Part shown: piece after piece, positions 27,197 to 37,792 of the stretch
How the letters are laid out: each line of letters begins with the position of its first letter
Position numbering within the stretch: the stretch's first letter is position 1
Assembly: GCF_900100925.1 (NCBI RefSeq)
Contig: NZ_FNKO01000001.1
Coordinates: 310,001-374,000, forward strand
Direction of reading: 5' to 3'
DNA length: 64,000 nt
DNA from: Actinopolyspora saharensis
GTDB taxonomy: Bacteria > Actinomycetota > Actinomycetes > Mycobacteriales > Pseudonocardiaceae
Program-made: the position numbers and the translations under genes
Notes under the pieces: generated by a model
The model's input: the letters and a program-made list of their open reading frames with translations, nothing else
What the model was told of the DNA's origin: nothing
The model's database searches: none

Positions 27197-28720
27197 ATGG
27201 GTGTGATGGGCTGGCTGGACGAGAAGCTCGGTGGAGTGGACGAGGCCGTCGGCAGCGCGGTGGACACCGCCACGGACGCCGTCGGTGACGCCGCCAACGC
27301 CACCTGGGGCGCGGTGAGCGAGGCCGCCGGGACGGTGCGCGACGAGGTCGGAAGCGTTCTCGGCTTCGACACGCGCGCCGAGAACGCCCAGCAGGAGCAG
27401 GCGGCGAAGGCCAAGGAGCAGGGCCAGCAGCTGCGCGAGGAGCTGGCCCAGCGCAACCAGCGGCTGGACGCCCCGGCCGGTTACGACCCCGCCTCGATCA
27501 CGCAGCAGGAGAACTGGCAGTCCTACGACCACCGCCGGATCTACGACACCAACCAGAACACGCTGAGCCAGTCCGACGCGGCCGAAGTTGCTGAAGGATG
27601 GCGTTCTATCGGCAAGGAGCTGAGCTCCATCGGCGACGAGCTCGTCGAGGAAGCCACCAGGGCCATCGACAGCGGCTGGTCCGGCGAGGCGGCCGAGGCG
27701 GCCAAGCAGTCCGCGCAGCCCCTGGCCAAGTGGTCCCGCGGCAGCGGCGAGTGCTTCCAGCTGACCGGCAACAAGATCGAGGAGTCCGGTTCGGCGGCGG
27801 GCCAGGTCAAGGCGATGGTGCCCGAGCCGCAGGATCACGACGTGAGCCAGACCGTGGTCAGCGGTATCGCCACCGGCGGTCTCGGGGCCGGTGCGGACGC
27901 CCTGCGGCAGATGCACGAGCGCCAGCAGGCCGAGCGCAAGGCCCAGGAGACCATGGACCGGGTGCTGGGGGCCACTTACCGCAATGTGGACACCACGGTC
28001 CCGGCCTACCGGCAGCTGGACGGCAAGAAGGCGCCGCCAGGGGACTCCAAGCCGGACGACCCGGGGACCGCGGGCATCCCGCCCGGAACGGGTCCCGGAG
28101 GTGGCACCGGCGGCTACTCCGGTGGAGGAGCGGGCACGGCCGGTTACCCCGGAGGTGGCTACTCGGAAGGAGGCTACTCGGGAGGCGGTCCCGGAACCGG
28201 GCAGGGCAGTGGTTCCGGCTGGGACGGCCAGTCGCAGCGGCCCGGTGGGAGCGGAACCGGAACGCTGCCCGGGGGAGGATCCGCGGTGCCGCCTTCGGGC
28301 AGCGAATCGGCCTGGGCAACGCCCCCGTCCGCGGGCGGGGCCGGAGCAGGCGCGGGTGGCCCCGGAGCCGGCGGTGCCGCCGGAGGAGCCGGAGGCGCCG
28401 GTGCCGGCGGTGGCGCCGTCGCGGGCGGCTATGCCGGAGGCGGTCCGGGAGGAGCCGGAGCGGGCTCCGGCCTCGGACAGGGCGGTCGCTCCGGCACGGG
28501 CGCCGTCAAGAGCGGTGGCGGTCCGGCCGCGGGCGGCGGCGGAAGCGCGGCGAGTTCCGCCGGGCGCGGCGGCGCCGGACGTGCGCCCATGGGCATGGGC
28601 GCGGGCCAGGGCGGCCAGGGCGGTGAGGAAGAGGAGCACGAGCGTCCCAGCTGGCTGGAGGAGTGGGACGACGTGTGGTTCAACGACATGCCCAAAACCG
28701 CCCCGCCGGTCATCGAGTGA
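27197..28720 (+). CDS. PPE/WXG-like type VII secretion substrate with Gly-rich C-terminal region
   Basis: 507 aa. Residues 1-60 form an amphipathic helical start (MGWLDEKLGGVDEAV). A helix-turn-helix hairpin follows, with a WSG turn at 161-163 (GWSGEAAEAAKQ), the WXG-type motif. From about 285 to 475 the protein is a Gly/Ala/Ser-rich low-complexity region. It ends with an acidic, Trp-containing tail, ERPSWLEEWDDVW, then APPVIE, a tail style seen in Pseudonocardiaceae ESX-associated proteins. An EspG gene follows, as for PPE proteins. It is probably exported or surface-located; the role is unknown. Confidence 0.8.
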   Translation: MGVMGWLDEKLGGVDEAVGSAVDTATDAVGDAANATWGAVSEAAGTVRDEVGSVLGFDTRAENAQQEQAAKAKEQGQQLREELAQRNQRLDAPAGYDPASITQQENWQSYDHRRIYDTNQNTLSQSDAAEVAEGWRSIGKELSSIGDELVEEATRAIDSGWSGEAAEAAKQSAQPLAKWSRGSGECFQLTGNKIEESGSAAGQVKAMVPEPQDHDVSQTVVSGIATGGLGAGADALRQMHERQQAERKAQETMDRVLGATYRNVDTTVPAYRQLDGKKAPPGDSKPDDPGTAGIPPGTGPGGGTGGYSGGGAGTAGYPGGGYSEGGYSGGGPGTGQGSGSGWDGQSQRPGGSGTGTLPGGGSAVPPSGSESAWATPPSAGGAGAGAGGPGAGGAAGGAGGAGAGGGAVAGGYAGGGPGGAGAGSGLGQGGRSGTGAVKSGGGPAAGGGGSAASSAGRGGAGRAPMGMGAGQGGQGGEEEEHERPSWLEEWDDVWFNDMPKTAPPVIE

Positions 28721-28887
28721 ATCGCCACGATCGGCGGCTGCCCCGGCAGTGCCGCTCGGAGGGGCGGCCCTCGGGAGCGGATGCCCCACCTCGGGGGCGT
28801 TCCGCACGTCGACCGGCGAGACGCGGGCAAGACATCAGAAGACATCAGGTGCGGAGAGCTCCGCACGGAACAAAAAAGGGGAGAAAG

Positions 28888-29715
28888 TTGGCCGTCGCGG
28901 GTCGTTGGCAGTTGCACCCGCTGCACCTGTACTTCGTGCACGGTTATCTCGGGCTGGACGACCTGGCTCTTCCGCTGGAGGTGGCGCCCTACACCCACAC
29001 GCAGCAGGAGTTCGCCGAAGTGGGCAAACGCGAGTACGAGGCGATGAGTGCGCAGGGGCTGATCGTCGGCGACGAGATCGAGCCGAGCCTGGCCCGGATG
29101 CTGACGGTGCTGGCCAAGCCCTACCTGTGGGTGGACTCGCTGTGGGTCCCCCAGGTCGGTGAGCCACACGTCTGGCGGACCATCGCAGCGGTCACCGAGG
29201 GCAGCAGGATCGTCCTCGGTGTCCAACCACCCGGCGAGACCGAGCGCTACGGCGGGCCCCTGACCATCGAGCTGCACGAAGGGGTGAGCCTGTCCCAGGC
29301 GCTGCTGCCGACGCTGCCCGCGGCCCCACCGGGCAAGCAGGGGCCGGTTAAGGTTCCCGCCAGCTTCTTCCCCAAGGAGGACGGCGAGCAGGAGCAGGCC
29401 CAGCGGGGTTTCCTGGAGCGGGCAGCGCCGCCGCGGGGCAGCGCCACCAGCGGGGACCGCCAGCTGGAGATGTACCGAGCCATCGGAGGTGCCGAGCACC
29501 TGCGGGCGGGGCAGCTCGCGGCCAACGCCCGCGACCGCAACGGGCGCACCCACCGCTCGACCGTGGTGCGCTGGTTCGACAACGCCGAACCCGACGGGCG
29601 CTACCTCGACCACACCGAGCGCGGCAGCACCGGCGAACCCGTGCACGCGCTCAGCCCGGCCGACGCCAGGGTGCTCGGCAACAAGATCGAGGAGCTGGTC
29701 ACCACCGTTCGGTGA
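28888..29715 (+). CDS. espG: ESX secretion-associated chaperone EspG family
   Basis: 275 aa. EspG proteins are cytosolic chaperones that bind PPE-type substrates and deliver them to the type VII machine. Family features include an N-terminal beta region with LHPLHLYFVHGYLGLDDLALP, a central sheet, and the C-terminal RSTVVRWFDNAEPDGRYLDH. The TTG at 28888 is chosen because AAGGGGAGA lies just upstream; the longer open frame begins inside the PPE-like gene. A hairpin (28849-28855 with 28860-28866) sits just before the ribosome site. The upstream PPE-like protein is the likely client. Confidence 0.85.
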   Translation: MAVAGRWQLHPLHLYFVHGYLGLDDLALPLEVAPYTHTQQEFAEVGKREYEAMSAQGLIVGDEIEPSLARMLTVLAKPYLWVDSLWVPQVGEPHVWRTIAAVTEGSRIVLGVQPPGETERYGGPLTIELHEGVSLSQALLPTLPAAPPGKQGPVKVPASFFPKEDGEQEQAQRGFLERAAPPRGSATSGDRQLEMYRAIGGAEHLRAGQLAANARDRNGRTHRSTVVRWFDNAEPDGRYLDHTERGSTGEPVHALSPADARVLGNKIEELVTTVR

Positions 29716-29740
29716 GTCTCGGCCGGGAACGCGGCAGGAG

Positions 29741-29768
29741 CGCGGGCTCCCGCAGCGGGGAGCCCGCG
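29741..29768. terminator. Bidirectional terminator hairpin
   Basis: A perfect 11-bp GC-rich stem (29741-29751 with 29758-29768, 6-nt loop) between the convergent genes ending at 29715 and 29818. Confidence 0.6.
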
Positions 29769-29817
29769 AGAGGCTCCGCCAGGCGCGCACGCGCGCGGGC
29801 CGAGCTGCCGAACTCCA

Positions 29818-30195
29818 CTAGGGGAGGAGGTCGTTGAGGAACTCGGTGGCCTGCCGGTAGTTCTCGTAGGCCTCGGGATCGTCCGGACCGCCCGCCTCGA
29901 GCATCTCCTCGTAGGCCCGGGCCTGGGCGGACATGGCGTTGTGCACCAGCAGGGCCTGCTGGCGGAACTCGTCGAGCGCGGCCCGCAGCGTCTCGCTGCC
30001 CGTGCCGAGCTCGTCCAGCTCGTCCAGCGCGGGATGCTGCTGCGGGTGCATCCGCTCGGCCAGCAGCAGCCAACCCGCAGAATGGCTGCGCAGCGTCTCG
30101 ACGACGCCGGGCTCCTCCCCTCCGTTCCCGCCGTCCACATCGCCCCCGCCCGACGCGGAGCCGTCCTGATCCTCGTGCTCGCCGGCCTCGTCCAT
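29818..30195 (-). CDS. Hypothetical acidic helical protein
   Basis: 125 aa, acidic. A Gly/Asp-rich N-terminal 30 residues is followed by helices with LLLAERMHPQQHPALDELDEL and ARAYEEMLEAG. No signal or membrane segment is seen. I do not recognise the family. It is convergent with espG and divergent from pptH, so it may belong to the accessory island. Coding support comes from codon-position bias and clean spacing from neighbours. Confidence 0.6.
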   Translation of the reverse strand: MDEAGEHEDQDGSASGGGDVDGGNGGEEPGVVETLRSHSAGWLLLAERMHPQQHPALDELDELGTGSETLRAALDEFRQQALLVHNAMSAQARAYEEMLEAGGPDDPEAYENYRQATEFLNDLLP

Positions 30196-30387
30196 GACCC
30201 GATCCTGCCACGAGAATTCCGCACCGCCGGAAGTCGTTCTTGGGAACGAGCGGGCACAGGCCCCGCATCCCAGCGTCGGATCACCCTCCGGAACCTCCGA
30301 CCGGGTGTCCGTCGGGAGTGTGAAGCGCAGTTGTCAACAGCGGTGCGGTGTGTGGCACGGCCCCTCCCGCGTGCGATGACCGGCCGG

Positions 30388-30393
30388 TAGGGT
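30388..30393 (+). promoter_or_regulatory. Putative -10 box for leaderless pptH mRNA
   Basis: TAGGGT ends exactly 7 nt before the pptH ATG, and there is no ribosome-binding site, matching the usual geometry of leaderless actinobacterial messages. Confidence 0.5.
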
Positions 30394-30400
30394 CTGGCGC

Positions 30401-31270
30401 ATGGCGGCGCCCGCGTTGCTCGCTACCAGCGATCTGCACGTCTCCCACCGGGACAACCGCCCGGTGCTGGACACGATCAGGCCTCACACCGACGAGGACT
30501 GGCTCATCGTGGCCGGAGACGTCGCCGAGAAGACGGACACGATCCGTTGGGCCCTCGAACTGCTGCGCGAGCGGTTCGCCAAGGTCATCTGGGTCCCCGG
30601 CAACCACGAACTGTGGACCCCGGCCGACGACGAGGTGCCCGCGCGCGGCGTCGAGCGCTACGAACACCTGGTGCGGATGTGCCGCGAGCTGGACGTGACC
30701 ACCCCCGAGGACCCCTACCCGGTGTGGCGGGACGCCGAGCGGGAGGTCGTGATCGCCCCGCTGTTCGTGCTCTACGACTACAGCTTCCGCGCCCCCGGCA
30801 CCACCGCCGAGGAAGCCCTGGCACACGCCCACGAGACCAGGGTGGTGTGCACCGACGAGGTGCTGCTGCACCACGATCCGCACGACTCGCGGACGGCGTG
30901 GTGCCACGACCGGGTGAGGCGAACCCTGCCCCGGTTGGAGGCCATCCCCGCGGACCTGCCGACCGTGCTGGTCTCGCACTGGCCGCTGCACCCCGCCCCC
31001 ACCGGGCGGCTGCACTACCCGCAGTTCGGCATCTGGTGCGGCACCGAGCTCACCGCCGACTGGCACCTGCGGTTCCGCGCGCTGGCCGAGGTCCACGGTC
31101 ACCTGCACATCCCGGTGACCGACCGGATCGACGGGGTGCCCTTCGAGGAGGTCTCGCTCGGTTACCCGCGGGAGTGGCGCAGACGCGGCGGCCCCGGGAA
31201 CCCGCTGCACAGCATCCTGCCGCCCGCGGACGAGCGAACCTTCGAGGAACTGGTGAGGGCCCACCGGTGA
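30401..31270 (+). CDS. pptH: Metallophosphoesterase, PptH-like phosphopantetheinyl hydrolase
   Basis: 289 aa calcineurin-type phosphoesterase. All metal motifs are present: DLHVSH, AGDVAE, PGNHE, VSHWPL and HGHLH. In M. tuberculosis the homologous gene pair pptT-pptH encodes the transferase that loads phosphopantetheine on carrier proteins and a hydrolase that removes it. The same adjacency here (pptT starts in this stop codon, GTGA) supports that role. This is assignment by family and context; no substrate is proven for this protein. Confidence 0.85.
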   Translation: MAAPALLATSDLHVSHRDNRPVLDTIRPHTDEDWLIVAGDVAEKTDTIRWALELLRERFAKVIWVPGNHELWTPADDEVPARGVERYEHLVRMCRELDVTTPEDPYPVWRDAEREVVIAPLFVLYDYSFRAPGTTAEEALAHAHETRVVCTDEVLLHHDPHDSRTAWCHDRVRRTLPRLEAIPADLPTVLVSHWPLHPAPTGRLHYPQFGIWCGTELTADWHLRFRALAEVHGHLHIPVTDRIDGVPFEEVSLGYPREWRRRGGPGNPLHSILPPADERTFEELVRAHR

Positions 31271-31932
31271 TCGAGCGAATCCTGCCGGGGGAGGTGGTCT
31301 CCTCCGAGACGTTCGGCGACGATCCGCGGGCCCGGCTGCTGCCGGAGGAGGAGCCGGTCGTCGCCAGGGCCGTGCACAAGCGCAGGCGGGAGTTCACCGT
31401 GGCCCGCGGCTGCGCGCGTCGCGCGCTGGCCGGGCTCGGCCACGGCGAGGTCGCCGTCCCCAGTGGAACGAACCGGGAACCGCTCTGGCCGGAGGGCGTG
31501 GTCGGCAGCATCACGCACTGCACCGGTTACTGCGCCTCCGCCGTCGCGCGGGAGGACGCGGTGCGCTCGCTGGGCATCGACGCCGAGACCGACGGCGAGC
31601 TGCCCCCGGGAGTGCTCGAGCAGGTGACCGTCGAGGGGGAGCGGGAGCTGCTGGCGCGGCTGCCCGCGGACCGGAACTGGGACCGCCTGCTGTTCAGCGC
31701 GAAGGAGAGCGTGTACAAGGCGTGGTTCCCGTTGACCGGCCGCTGGCTCGGCTTCACCGACGCGTTCGTGAGCTTCGACCCCGACGGAGGGTTCCGCGCG
31801 GAACTGACCGTCCCCGCCGCAACCGCGCACGGGACGCTGACGGGGTTCACCGGCGGCTCCGTGTCCGAGGCCGGACTCGTGGCCACGGCGGTGGTCGTCC
31901 GCATCGGTGAGCTCGACCAGGCAACCAGCTGA
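31267..31932 (+). CDS. pptT: 4'-phosphopantetheinyl transferase (PptT/Sfp type)
   Basis: Transfers phosphopantetheine from CoA to acyl and peptidyl carrier proteins of fatty-acid, polyketide and nonribosomal synthases. It is 221 aa. The magnesium-binding motif LGIDAET and the family motif [11 protein letters not shown] are intact, and the N-terminal [11 protein letters not shown] motif binds CoA. The GTG overlaps the pptH stop, indicating coupling. Expected to be essential by analogy. Confidence 0.93.
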   Translation: MIERILPGEVVSSETFGDDPRARLLPEEEPVVARAVHKRRREFTVARGCARRALAGLGHGEVAVPSGTNREPLWPEGVVGSITHCTGYCASAVAREDAVRSLGIDAETDGELPPGVLEQVTVEGERELLARLPADRNWDRLLFSAKESVYKAWFPLTGRWLGFTDAFVSFDPDGGFRAELTVPAATAHGTLTGFTGGSVSEAGLVATAVVVRIGELDQATS

Positions 31933-31951
31933 AGACGAAAGGCGATCGACC

Positions 31952-32431
31952 ATGACGACAACCACGGCTGACCTCGCAGACCGCGACGGAAACGAGGTGC
32001 GCAGCTGCGACCTGCAGCTGCTCCGCTTCGGCACCAGCCAGGTCTTCTCCGGACCGATCCGCACGGTGCGGTGCTTCCAGGACAACGCGCTGCTCAAGAA
32101 GACGCTGTCCGAACCCGGCGAGGGGGCGGTGCTCGTCGTCGACGGCGCGGGATCGGTGCACACGGCGCTGGTGGGCGACCTCATCGCCGAGCTCGGCAGG
32201 TCCAACGGTTGGAGCGGGATCGTGGTCAACGGCGCGATCCGCGACTCCGCCGTCATCGACGGGATGGAGTTCGGCGTCAGGGCGCTGGGCACGAACCCGC
32301 GCAAGAGCTCCAAGAGCGGTGCGGGCGAGGCGGACGTGACCGTGGAGTTCGGCGGGATCAGCTTTACGCCCGGCGAGTACCTGCTCAGTGATCACGACGG
32401 GGTGGTGGTCAGCAGCACCCCGATCGAATAG
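31952..32431 (+). CDS. rraA: RraA family protein (RNase E regulator / HMG aldolase-like)
   Basis: 159 aa. Typical RraA text: [10 protein letters not shown] near the start, [19 protein letters not shown], the [14 protein letters not shown] loop with its conserved Arg-Asp, and [14 protein letters not shown]. Family members either inhibit RNase E in enterobacteria or act as 4-hydroxy-4-methyl-2-oxoglutarate aldolases; which applies here is unknown. The ATG at 31952 has GAAAGGCGA upstream. It lies 19 nt after pptT, so it may share the transcript. Confidence 0.88.
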   Translation: MTTTTADLADRDGNEVRSCDLQLLRFGTSQVFSGPIRTVRCFQDNALLKKTLSEPGEGAVLVVDGAGSVHTALVGDLIAELGRSNGWSGIVVNGAIRDSAVIDGMEFGVRALGTNPRKSSKSGAGEADVTVEFGGISFTPGEYLLSDHDGVVVSSTPIE

Positions 32432-32606
32432 TGACGCGTCTCCGGCCGAGCGCGAAACCGTCAAGAATCGTGCGGGTGCGACCGGAGGTGGGATCTCGCG
32501 GCGAAGGACTCGCGGGCACCGGAACGCGAGCACCACCTGGCTCACCGGCTCCGGAGCCCGGCCCGCGGTCGTCGCTCCGCCGACGACCGCGGGCCCGGAG
32601 GGCGGT

Positions 32607-32653
32607 CAGGACGCCGTCCGCACCGGACCCGGTCCGCAGCGGACGGCGTCCTG
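32607..32653. terminator. Strong bidirectional hairpin between rraA and pgl
   Basis: Perfect 15-bp arms (32607-32621 and 32639-32653) with a 17-nt loop that can itself pair. It lies between convergent genes. A smaller inverted repeat with GCATCAC arms (32692-32706 area) covers the pgl stop. There is no U tract; stem strength alone would make it terminate or protect 3' ends. Confidence 0.7.
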
Positions 32654-32694
32654 AGAGGCGGCGTCCCGAGGGGCGATGCCCCCGGCGGGCGGCA

Positions 32695-33495
32695 TCACGG
32701 AGGGGTGATGCCCTGCTCCGGCGTGGCCGGGGCGGTCACCGCCGCCGAATCGGCAGCGGCCTGCCGGTCCAGCAGCCACAGCGTCCGCTCCCTGCCGCGG
32801 GCACCGGCCGCGGGAATGTCGACCGCGTGCGCACCGCCCAGCGCCCGCGACACGGCCTCGGCCTTGCCCGCGCCACCGGTCATCAACCACACCTCGGCGG
32901 CGGAGCCGATCGCGGGCAGCGTCAGCGAGATCCGCTCCGCGGGAGGCTTCGGGCAGTCGTGCACCCCGACGACCACGTGCTCGGTGTCCCGCACGTACGG
33001 AGTGGCCGGGAACAGCGAGGCGGTGTGCCCCTCCTCGCCGACACCCAGCATCAGCACGTCGAACCGGGGAACCGGCCTGTCCGAGCCGGCCTCGGCGAGC
33101 GCGCCCAGCACCTCGGCGTAGTGCTCGGCCGCCGCGTCCACATCGGAACCGAACCGGCCGTCCGAGGGGGCCATCGGGTGGACCCGGCGCGGATCGACCG
33201 GGACGTGATCCAGCAGCGCCTCGCGCGCCTGGGTCTCGTTGCGCTCACCGTCCCCTTCGGGGAGGAAGCGCTCGTCGCCCCAGAACACGTTCACCGCGGA
33301 CCAGTCCACGGCCGCGTTGGCAGGCGACTCCCGCACCTTGCGCAGCACCCCGATGCCCGTGCCGCCGCCGGTCAGCACGATCGAGGCGACGCCCCGGGCG
33401 CGCTGGGCGTCCACGATCCTGGTGATCAGCCGCGCGGCTGCGGCCGCGGTCAGCACGTCCGCGTCGGAGTGCACCATGACTTCGTCGTTGCTCAT
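32695..33495 (-). CDS. pgl: 6-phosphogluconolactonase
   Basis: Hydrolyses 6-phosphogluconolactone in the oxidative pentose phosphate pathway. It is 266 aa. VLTGGGTGIGVLRKV and VFWGDERFLPEGDGERN are the family signatures; GVGEEGHTASLFP is the active-site stretch. The ATG at 33495 overlaps the opcA stop (ATGA). It is the last gene of tkt-tal-pgi-zwf-opcA-pgl. Confidence 0.95.
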   Translation of the reverse strand: MSNDEVMVHSDADVLTAAAAARLITRIVDAQRARGVASIVLTGGGTGIGVLRKVRESPANAAVDWSAVNVFWGDERFLPEGDGERNETQAREALLDHVPVDPRRVHPMAPSDGRFGSDVDAAAEHYAEVLGALAEAGSDRPVPRFDVLMLGVGEEGHTASLFPATPYVRDTEHVVVGVHDCPKPPAERISLTLPAIGSAAEVWLMTGGAGKAEAVSRALGGAHAVDIPAAGARGRERTLWLLDRQAAADSAAVTAPATPEQGITPP

Positions 33496-34462
33496 GACTG
33501 CTGCCCCGCCGATACCGGTTCGGAACCCTCGGTGCTCTCCTCCGAGTCCTGGCGGACGACCTCGGAGAGCCCGCGCAGGGTGCTCTCGTAGATCTCGTCC
33601 GGTCCCAGCCTGCGCAGCTCCTCGGCCAGGCAGTCCCGCACGGCGCGACGCTCCAGCGCCACTCTGCGGTCGGGCTGCCCCGGCTGGGTGAGGTAGCCGA
33701 TCCTGCCGTCCGGGCGGACCACCTCGACGTTGCCGCTCGGGCGTTCCAGCACCGCGGAGACGATCCCCGGCCCCGCCTGGCTCACCTTCCGGTGAACCGG
33801 GATGTCCAGGCTGGAGGCGAGCCAGCCCGCCAGCAGGTCGGTGGACGGGGAGTCGGCCTCGCCGGAGACCGTGGCGCCGCGGATCGGTTCGAACGGTGGC
33901 TGGTCCAGGGCCGCGGCGAGCAGGGCCCGCCACGAGGTCAGCCTGCTCCAGGCCAGATCGGTGTCACCGTTCACGTAGGACCTGGCCCTGGCCCCGAGCG
34001 CGTCGATCGGGTCGGGCTCCGCGGCGGCGTCGGTGATCCTGCGGTGGGCCAGCGCCCCGACCGGATCCTCGGCGGGGTACTCGGGCGAGTCGTTGGGCCA
34101 CCAGGCCACCACCGGGGCGTCCGGGAGCAGCAGCGGCACGACGGAGGCGGCGCCCTCCTCGGCCAGTTCGCCGTACACCCGCAGGACCACGACCTCGGAA
34201 GCGCCCGCGTCGCCGCCGATGCGGATCTGCGCGTCGAGCCTGGCCGCGGCCTGCCGGACGCCCTTGGCGACCACGATCACCCGGGCCGGGTGCTCCCGGC
34301 TCGCCTCGTTGGCGGCCTGGATGGCCTGCTCGGTCTCCGAGCTGTCGTCGGTGACGATGACCAGTGTCAGCACCCTGCCGAGTGCTACGGCACCACCGGA
34401 CTCCCGCAGCTCGACCATCTTCTTGTTGACCTGCGAAGTGGTGGTGGAGGGCAGATCGACGA

Positions 34463-34466
<4 letters not shown>
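33492..34466 (-). CDS. opcA: Glucose-6-phosphate dehydrogenase assembly protein OpcA
   Basis: 324 aa. OpcA is an actinobacterial and cyanobacterial activator of glucose-6-phosphate dehydrogenase. The N-terminus MIVDLPSTTTSQVNKKMVEL and the middle VVAWWPNDSPEYPAEDP are characteristic. The GTG overlaps the zwf stop (GTGA), and pgl starts in its own stop, indicating tight co-expression with its client enzyme. Confidence 0.95.
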
Positions 34467-35992
<1,526 letters not shown>

Positions 35993-36021
35993 GTCTCGTC
36001 CTTTCCTGCTAGATCCGCGCC

Positions 36022-37647
36022 TCAGCCGGCCGCACGCAAATCCTGCACCGCCTTGACCAGTTCCACCAGTCCGGCGGCGCGGTCGGTCAGGTGCAGGCGG
36101 AGCACCGGGCGGTTCTGCTGCGCGAGGACCTGGCCGTCCCCGAGCGCCTGCGCGCGCTGCAGACCGGCCAGGGTGTAGGGACGTCCGGGCACATCCAGGT
36201 CCGAGCCGGGATCGCCCGTCACCTGGAGGAAGACCCCGTTCTGGTGTCCGCCCTTGTGGTACTGACCGGTGGAGTGCAGAAAGCGCGGCCCCCAGCCGAA
36301 GGTCGTCTGCAGACCGCTGCGCCGGGCCAGCTCGGAGCGCAGCACGCTGATCGAGGCGTCGTCGAGCCGGTCCAGGTAGGCCTGCACGGCCAGGTAGCCA
36401 CTGCTCGGGGCCGCCGTGATCAGGGCCCGCAGCGCCTCGGCAACCGTCCCGACCCCGGGGGAGAGCCAGTCACCCGAGGGGTGGACCTCGATCGAGCCGT
36501 CCACCACGGCGGGGGTGGCGATCGGTCCGCCCGCCGGGCCGTCCAGCAGGCTGCGCGCGGCCTCCTTGGCCGCTTCGACGTCGGGCTGGTCGAACGGGTT
36601 GATCCCGATCAGCCTGCCCGCCAGCGCAGTGGCGAACTCCCACAGCAGCATCATCCCGCCGAGCGGCCCCTGGGTGCTGATCGCGGCGGTTCCGTCCGGC
36701 GGGCCGATGGCGACCGGGGTGGCGTCCCCGCCCGCCGTGGCGAAGCCGGAGGCCTCCACGTTCTCCACCGGGACGGGCAGCAGCCCGGTCCCGGACTTGC
36801 CGGTGGACTCGGCGATCAGCTGTTCGACCCAGTCGCTGAAGCCGACGATCCCGGATCCGCTGTCGGCGAAGACGACCTTCTCCGCGCCGTTACCGTGGGC
36901 GGCGGCCAGTGCGGCGGAGAGCCGGACAGCGGGATTGGACTCGTCGTCGGAGGCGAGAGCGGGGTAGGCGGCCGCGGCGTCGTCGAGCAGTCCGGCGATG
37001 TCGGCCCCGGCCAGTCCGGCGGGGACCAGGCCGAAGGCGCTCAGCGCGGAGTAGCGTCCCCCGACGTTCGGGTCGGCCGCGAAGACCTTGCGGTAGCCGG
37101 ACTCCTCGGCCAGCTCCTGCAGCGGCGAGCCGGGATCGGTCACCACGATCATGCGGCGAGCGGGATCGATGCCCTCCTCGGAGAAGGCCTTCTCGAAGAT
37201 CCGCCGGTGGCAGTCGGTCTCGACCGTGGTCCCCGATTTGGAGGAGACCACCACGACCGTGCGGTCCAGCTCGCCCTCCAGGGCGTCGGCGACCTGGCCC
37301 GGATCCGTCGTGTCGAGCACGACCATGGAGGTCTCCGCGGTCGCGGTGATGACCTCGGGGGCCAGCGAGGAGCCGCCCATGCCGGCGAGCACCACGCGGT
37401 GCAGGCCCTCCTCGTGCAGTTCCGCGCGCAGTGCGTCGATCTCGGCGAGCAGTCCGCGGGACGTCTCGTGCAGCGTGGTCCACGACAGCCGAGCGGCCGC
37501 CTCCTGCTCGGCGTCCGCTCCCCAGAGCGTCGGATCTCCGGCGGCGAGCTTGCTCGCGGCCCGGTCGTTGACCAGCCGCTGGACCAGGGGCTCGGCCTCC
37601 CGTGCCAGCGAAGGATCGGCGATCTCGGCCGAGGTTTCAGTCGTCAT
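36022..37647 (-). CDS. pgi: Glucose-6-phosphate isomerase
   Basis: 541 aa. Sugar-phosphate isomerase motifs are GMGGSSLAPEV and SSKSGTTVETDC in the SIS region. It converts fructose 6-phosphate to glucose 6-phosphate, feeding zwf, so its place inside the pentose phosphate operon suggests a cycling pathway. The ATG at 37647 has GAAGGAACC upstream; an ATG 48 nt earlier would add a stretch without family sequence. In M. tuberculosis pgi lies elsewhere; the arrangement here resembles Streptomyces-type clusters. Confidence 0.94.
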   Translation of the reverse strand: MTTETSAEIADPSLAREAEPLVQRLVNDRAASKLAAGDPTLWGADAEQEAAARLSWTTLHETSRGLLAEIDALRAELHEEGLHRVVLAGMGGSSLAPEVITATAETSMVVLDTTDPGQVADALEGELDRTVVVVSSKSGTTVETDCHRRIFEKAFSEEGIDPARRMIVVTDPGSPLQELAEESGYRKVFAADPNVGGRYSALSAFGLVPAGLAGADIAGLLDDAAAAYPALASDDESNPAVRLSAALAAAHGNGAEKVVFADSGSGIVGFSDWVEQLIAESTGKSGTGLLPVPVENVEASGFATAGGDATPVAIGPPDGTAAISTQGPLGGMMLLWEFATALAGRLIGINPFDQPDVEAAKEAARSLLDGPAGGPIATPAVVDGSIEVHPSGDWLSPGVGTVAEALRALITAAPSSGYLAVQAYLDRLDDASISVLRSELARRSGLQTTFGWGPRFLHSTGQYHKGGHQNGVFLQVTGDPGSDLDVPGRPYTLAGLQRAQALGDGQVLAQQNRPVLRLHLTDRAAGLVELVKAVQDLRAAG

Positions 37648-37700
37648 AGGGTTCCTTCGCGTTCGATCCTCAACACATGACGAAAAGGTGCACACGTTGA

Positions 37701-37781
37701 CAGGCGGCCGCCGGTTCCTCCGACCGGGCGGCCGCCTGCGTCCGGGCGGTGGCCCGTCCGGGGCCCGCGGACCCCGGACGG
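37701..37781 (-). terminator. Two hairpins between tal and pgi
   Basis: A 12-bp stem (37701-37712 with 37727-37738) and a 10-bp stem (37754-37763 with 37772-37781) fill the 145-bp tal-pgi gap. On the minus strand they follow the tal stop. They may attenuate read-through or set different tal and pgi levels. Confidence 0.55.
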
Positions 37782-37792
37782 ATCAGCCGCTG

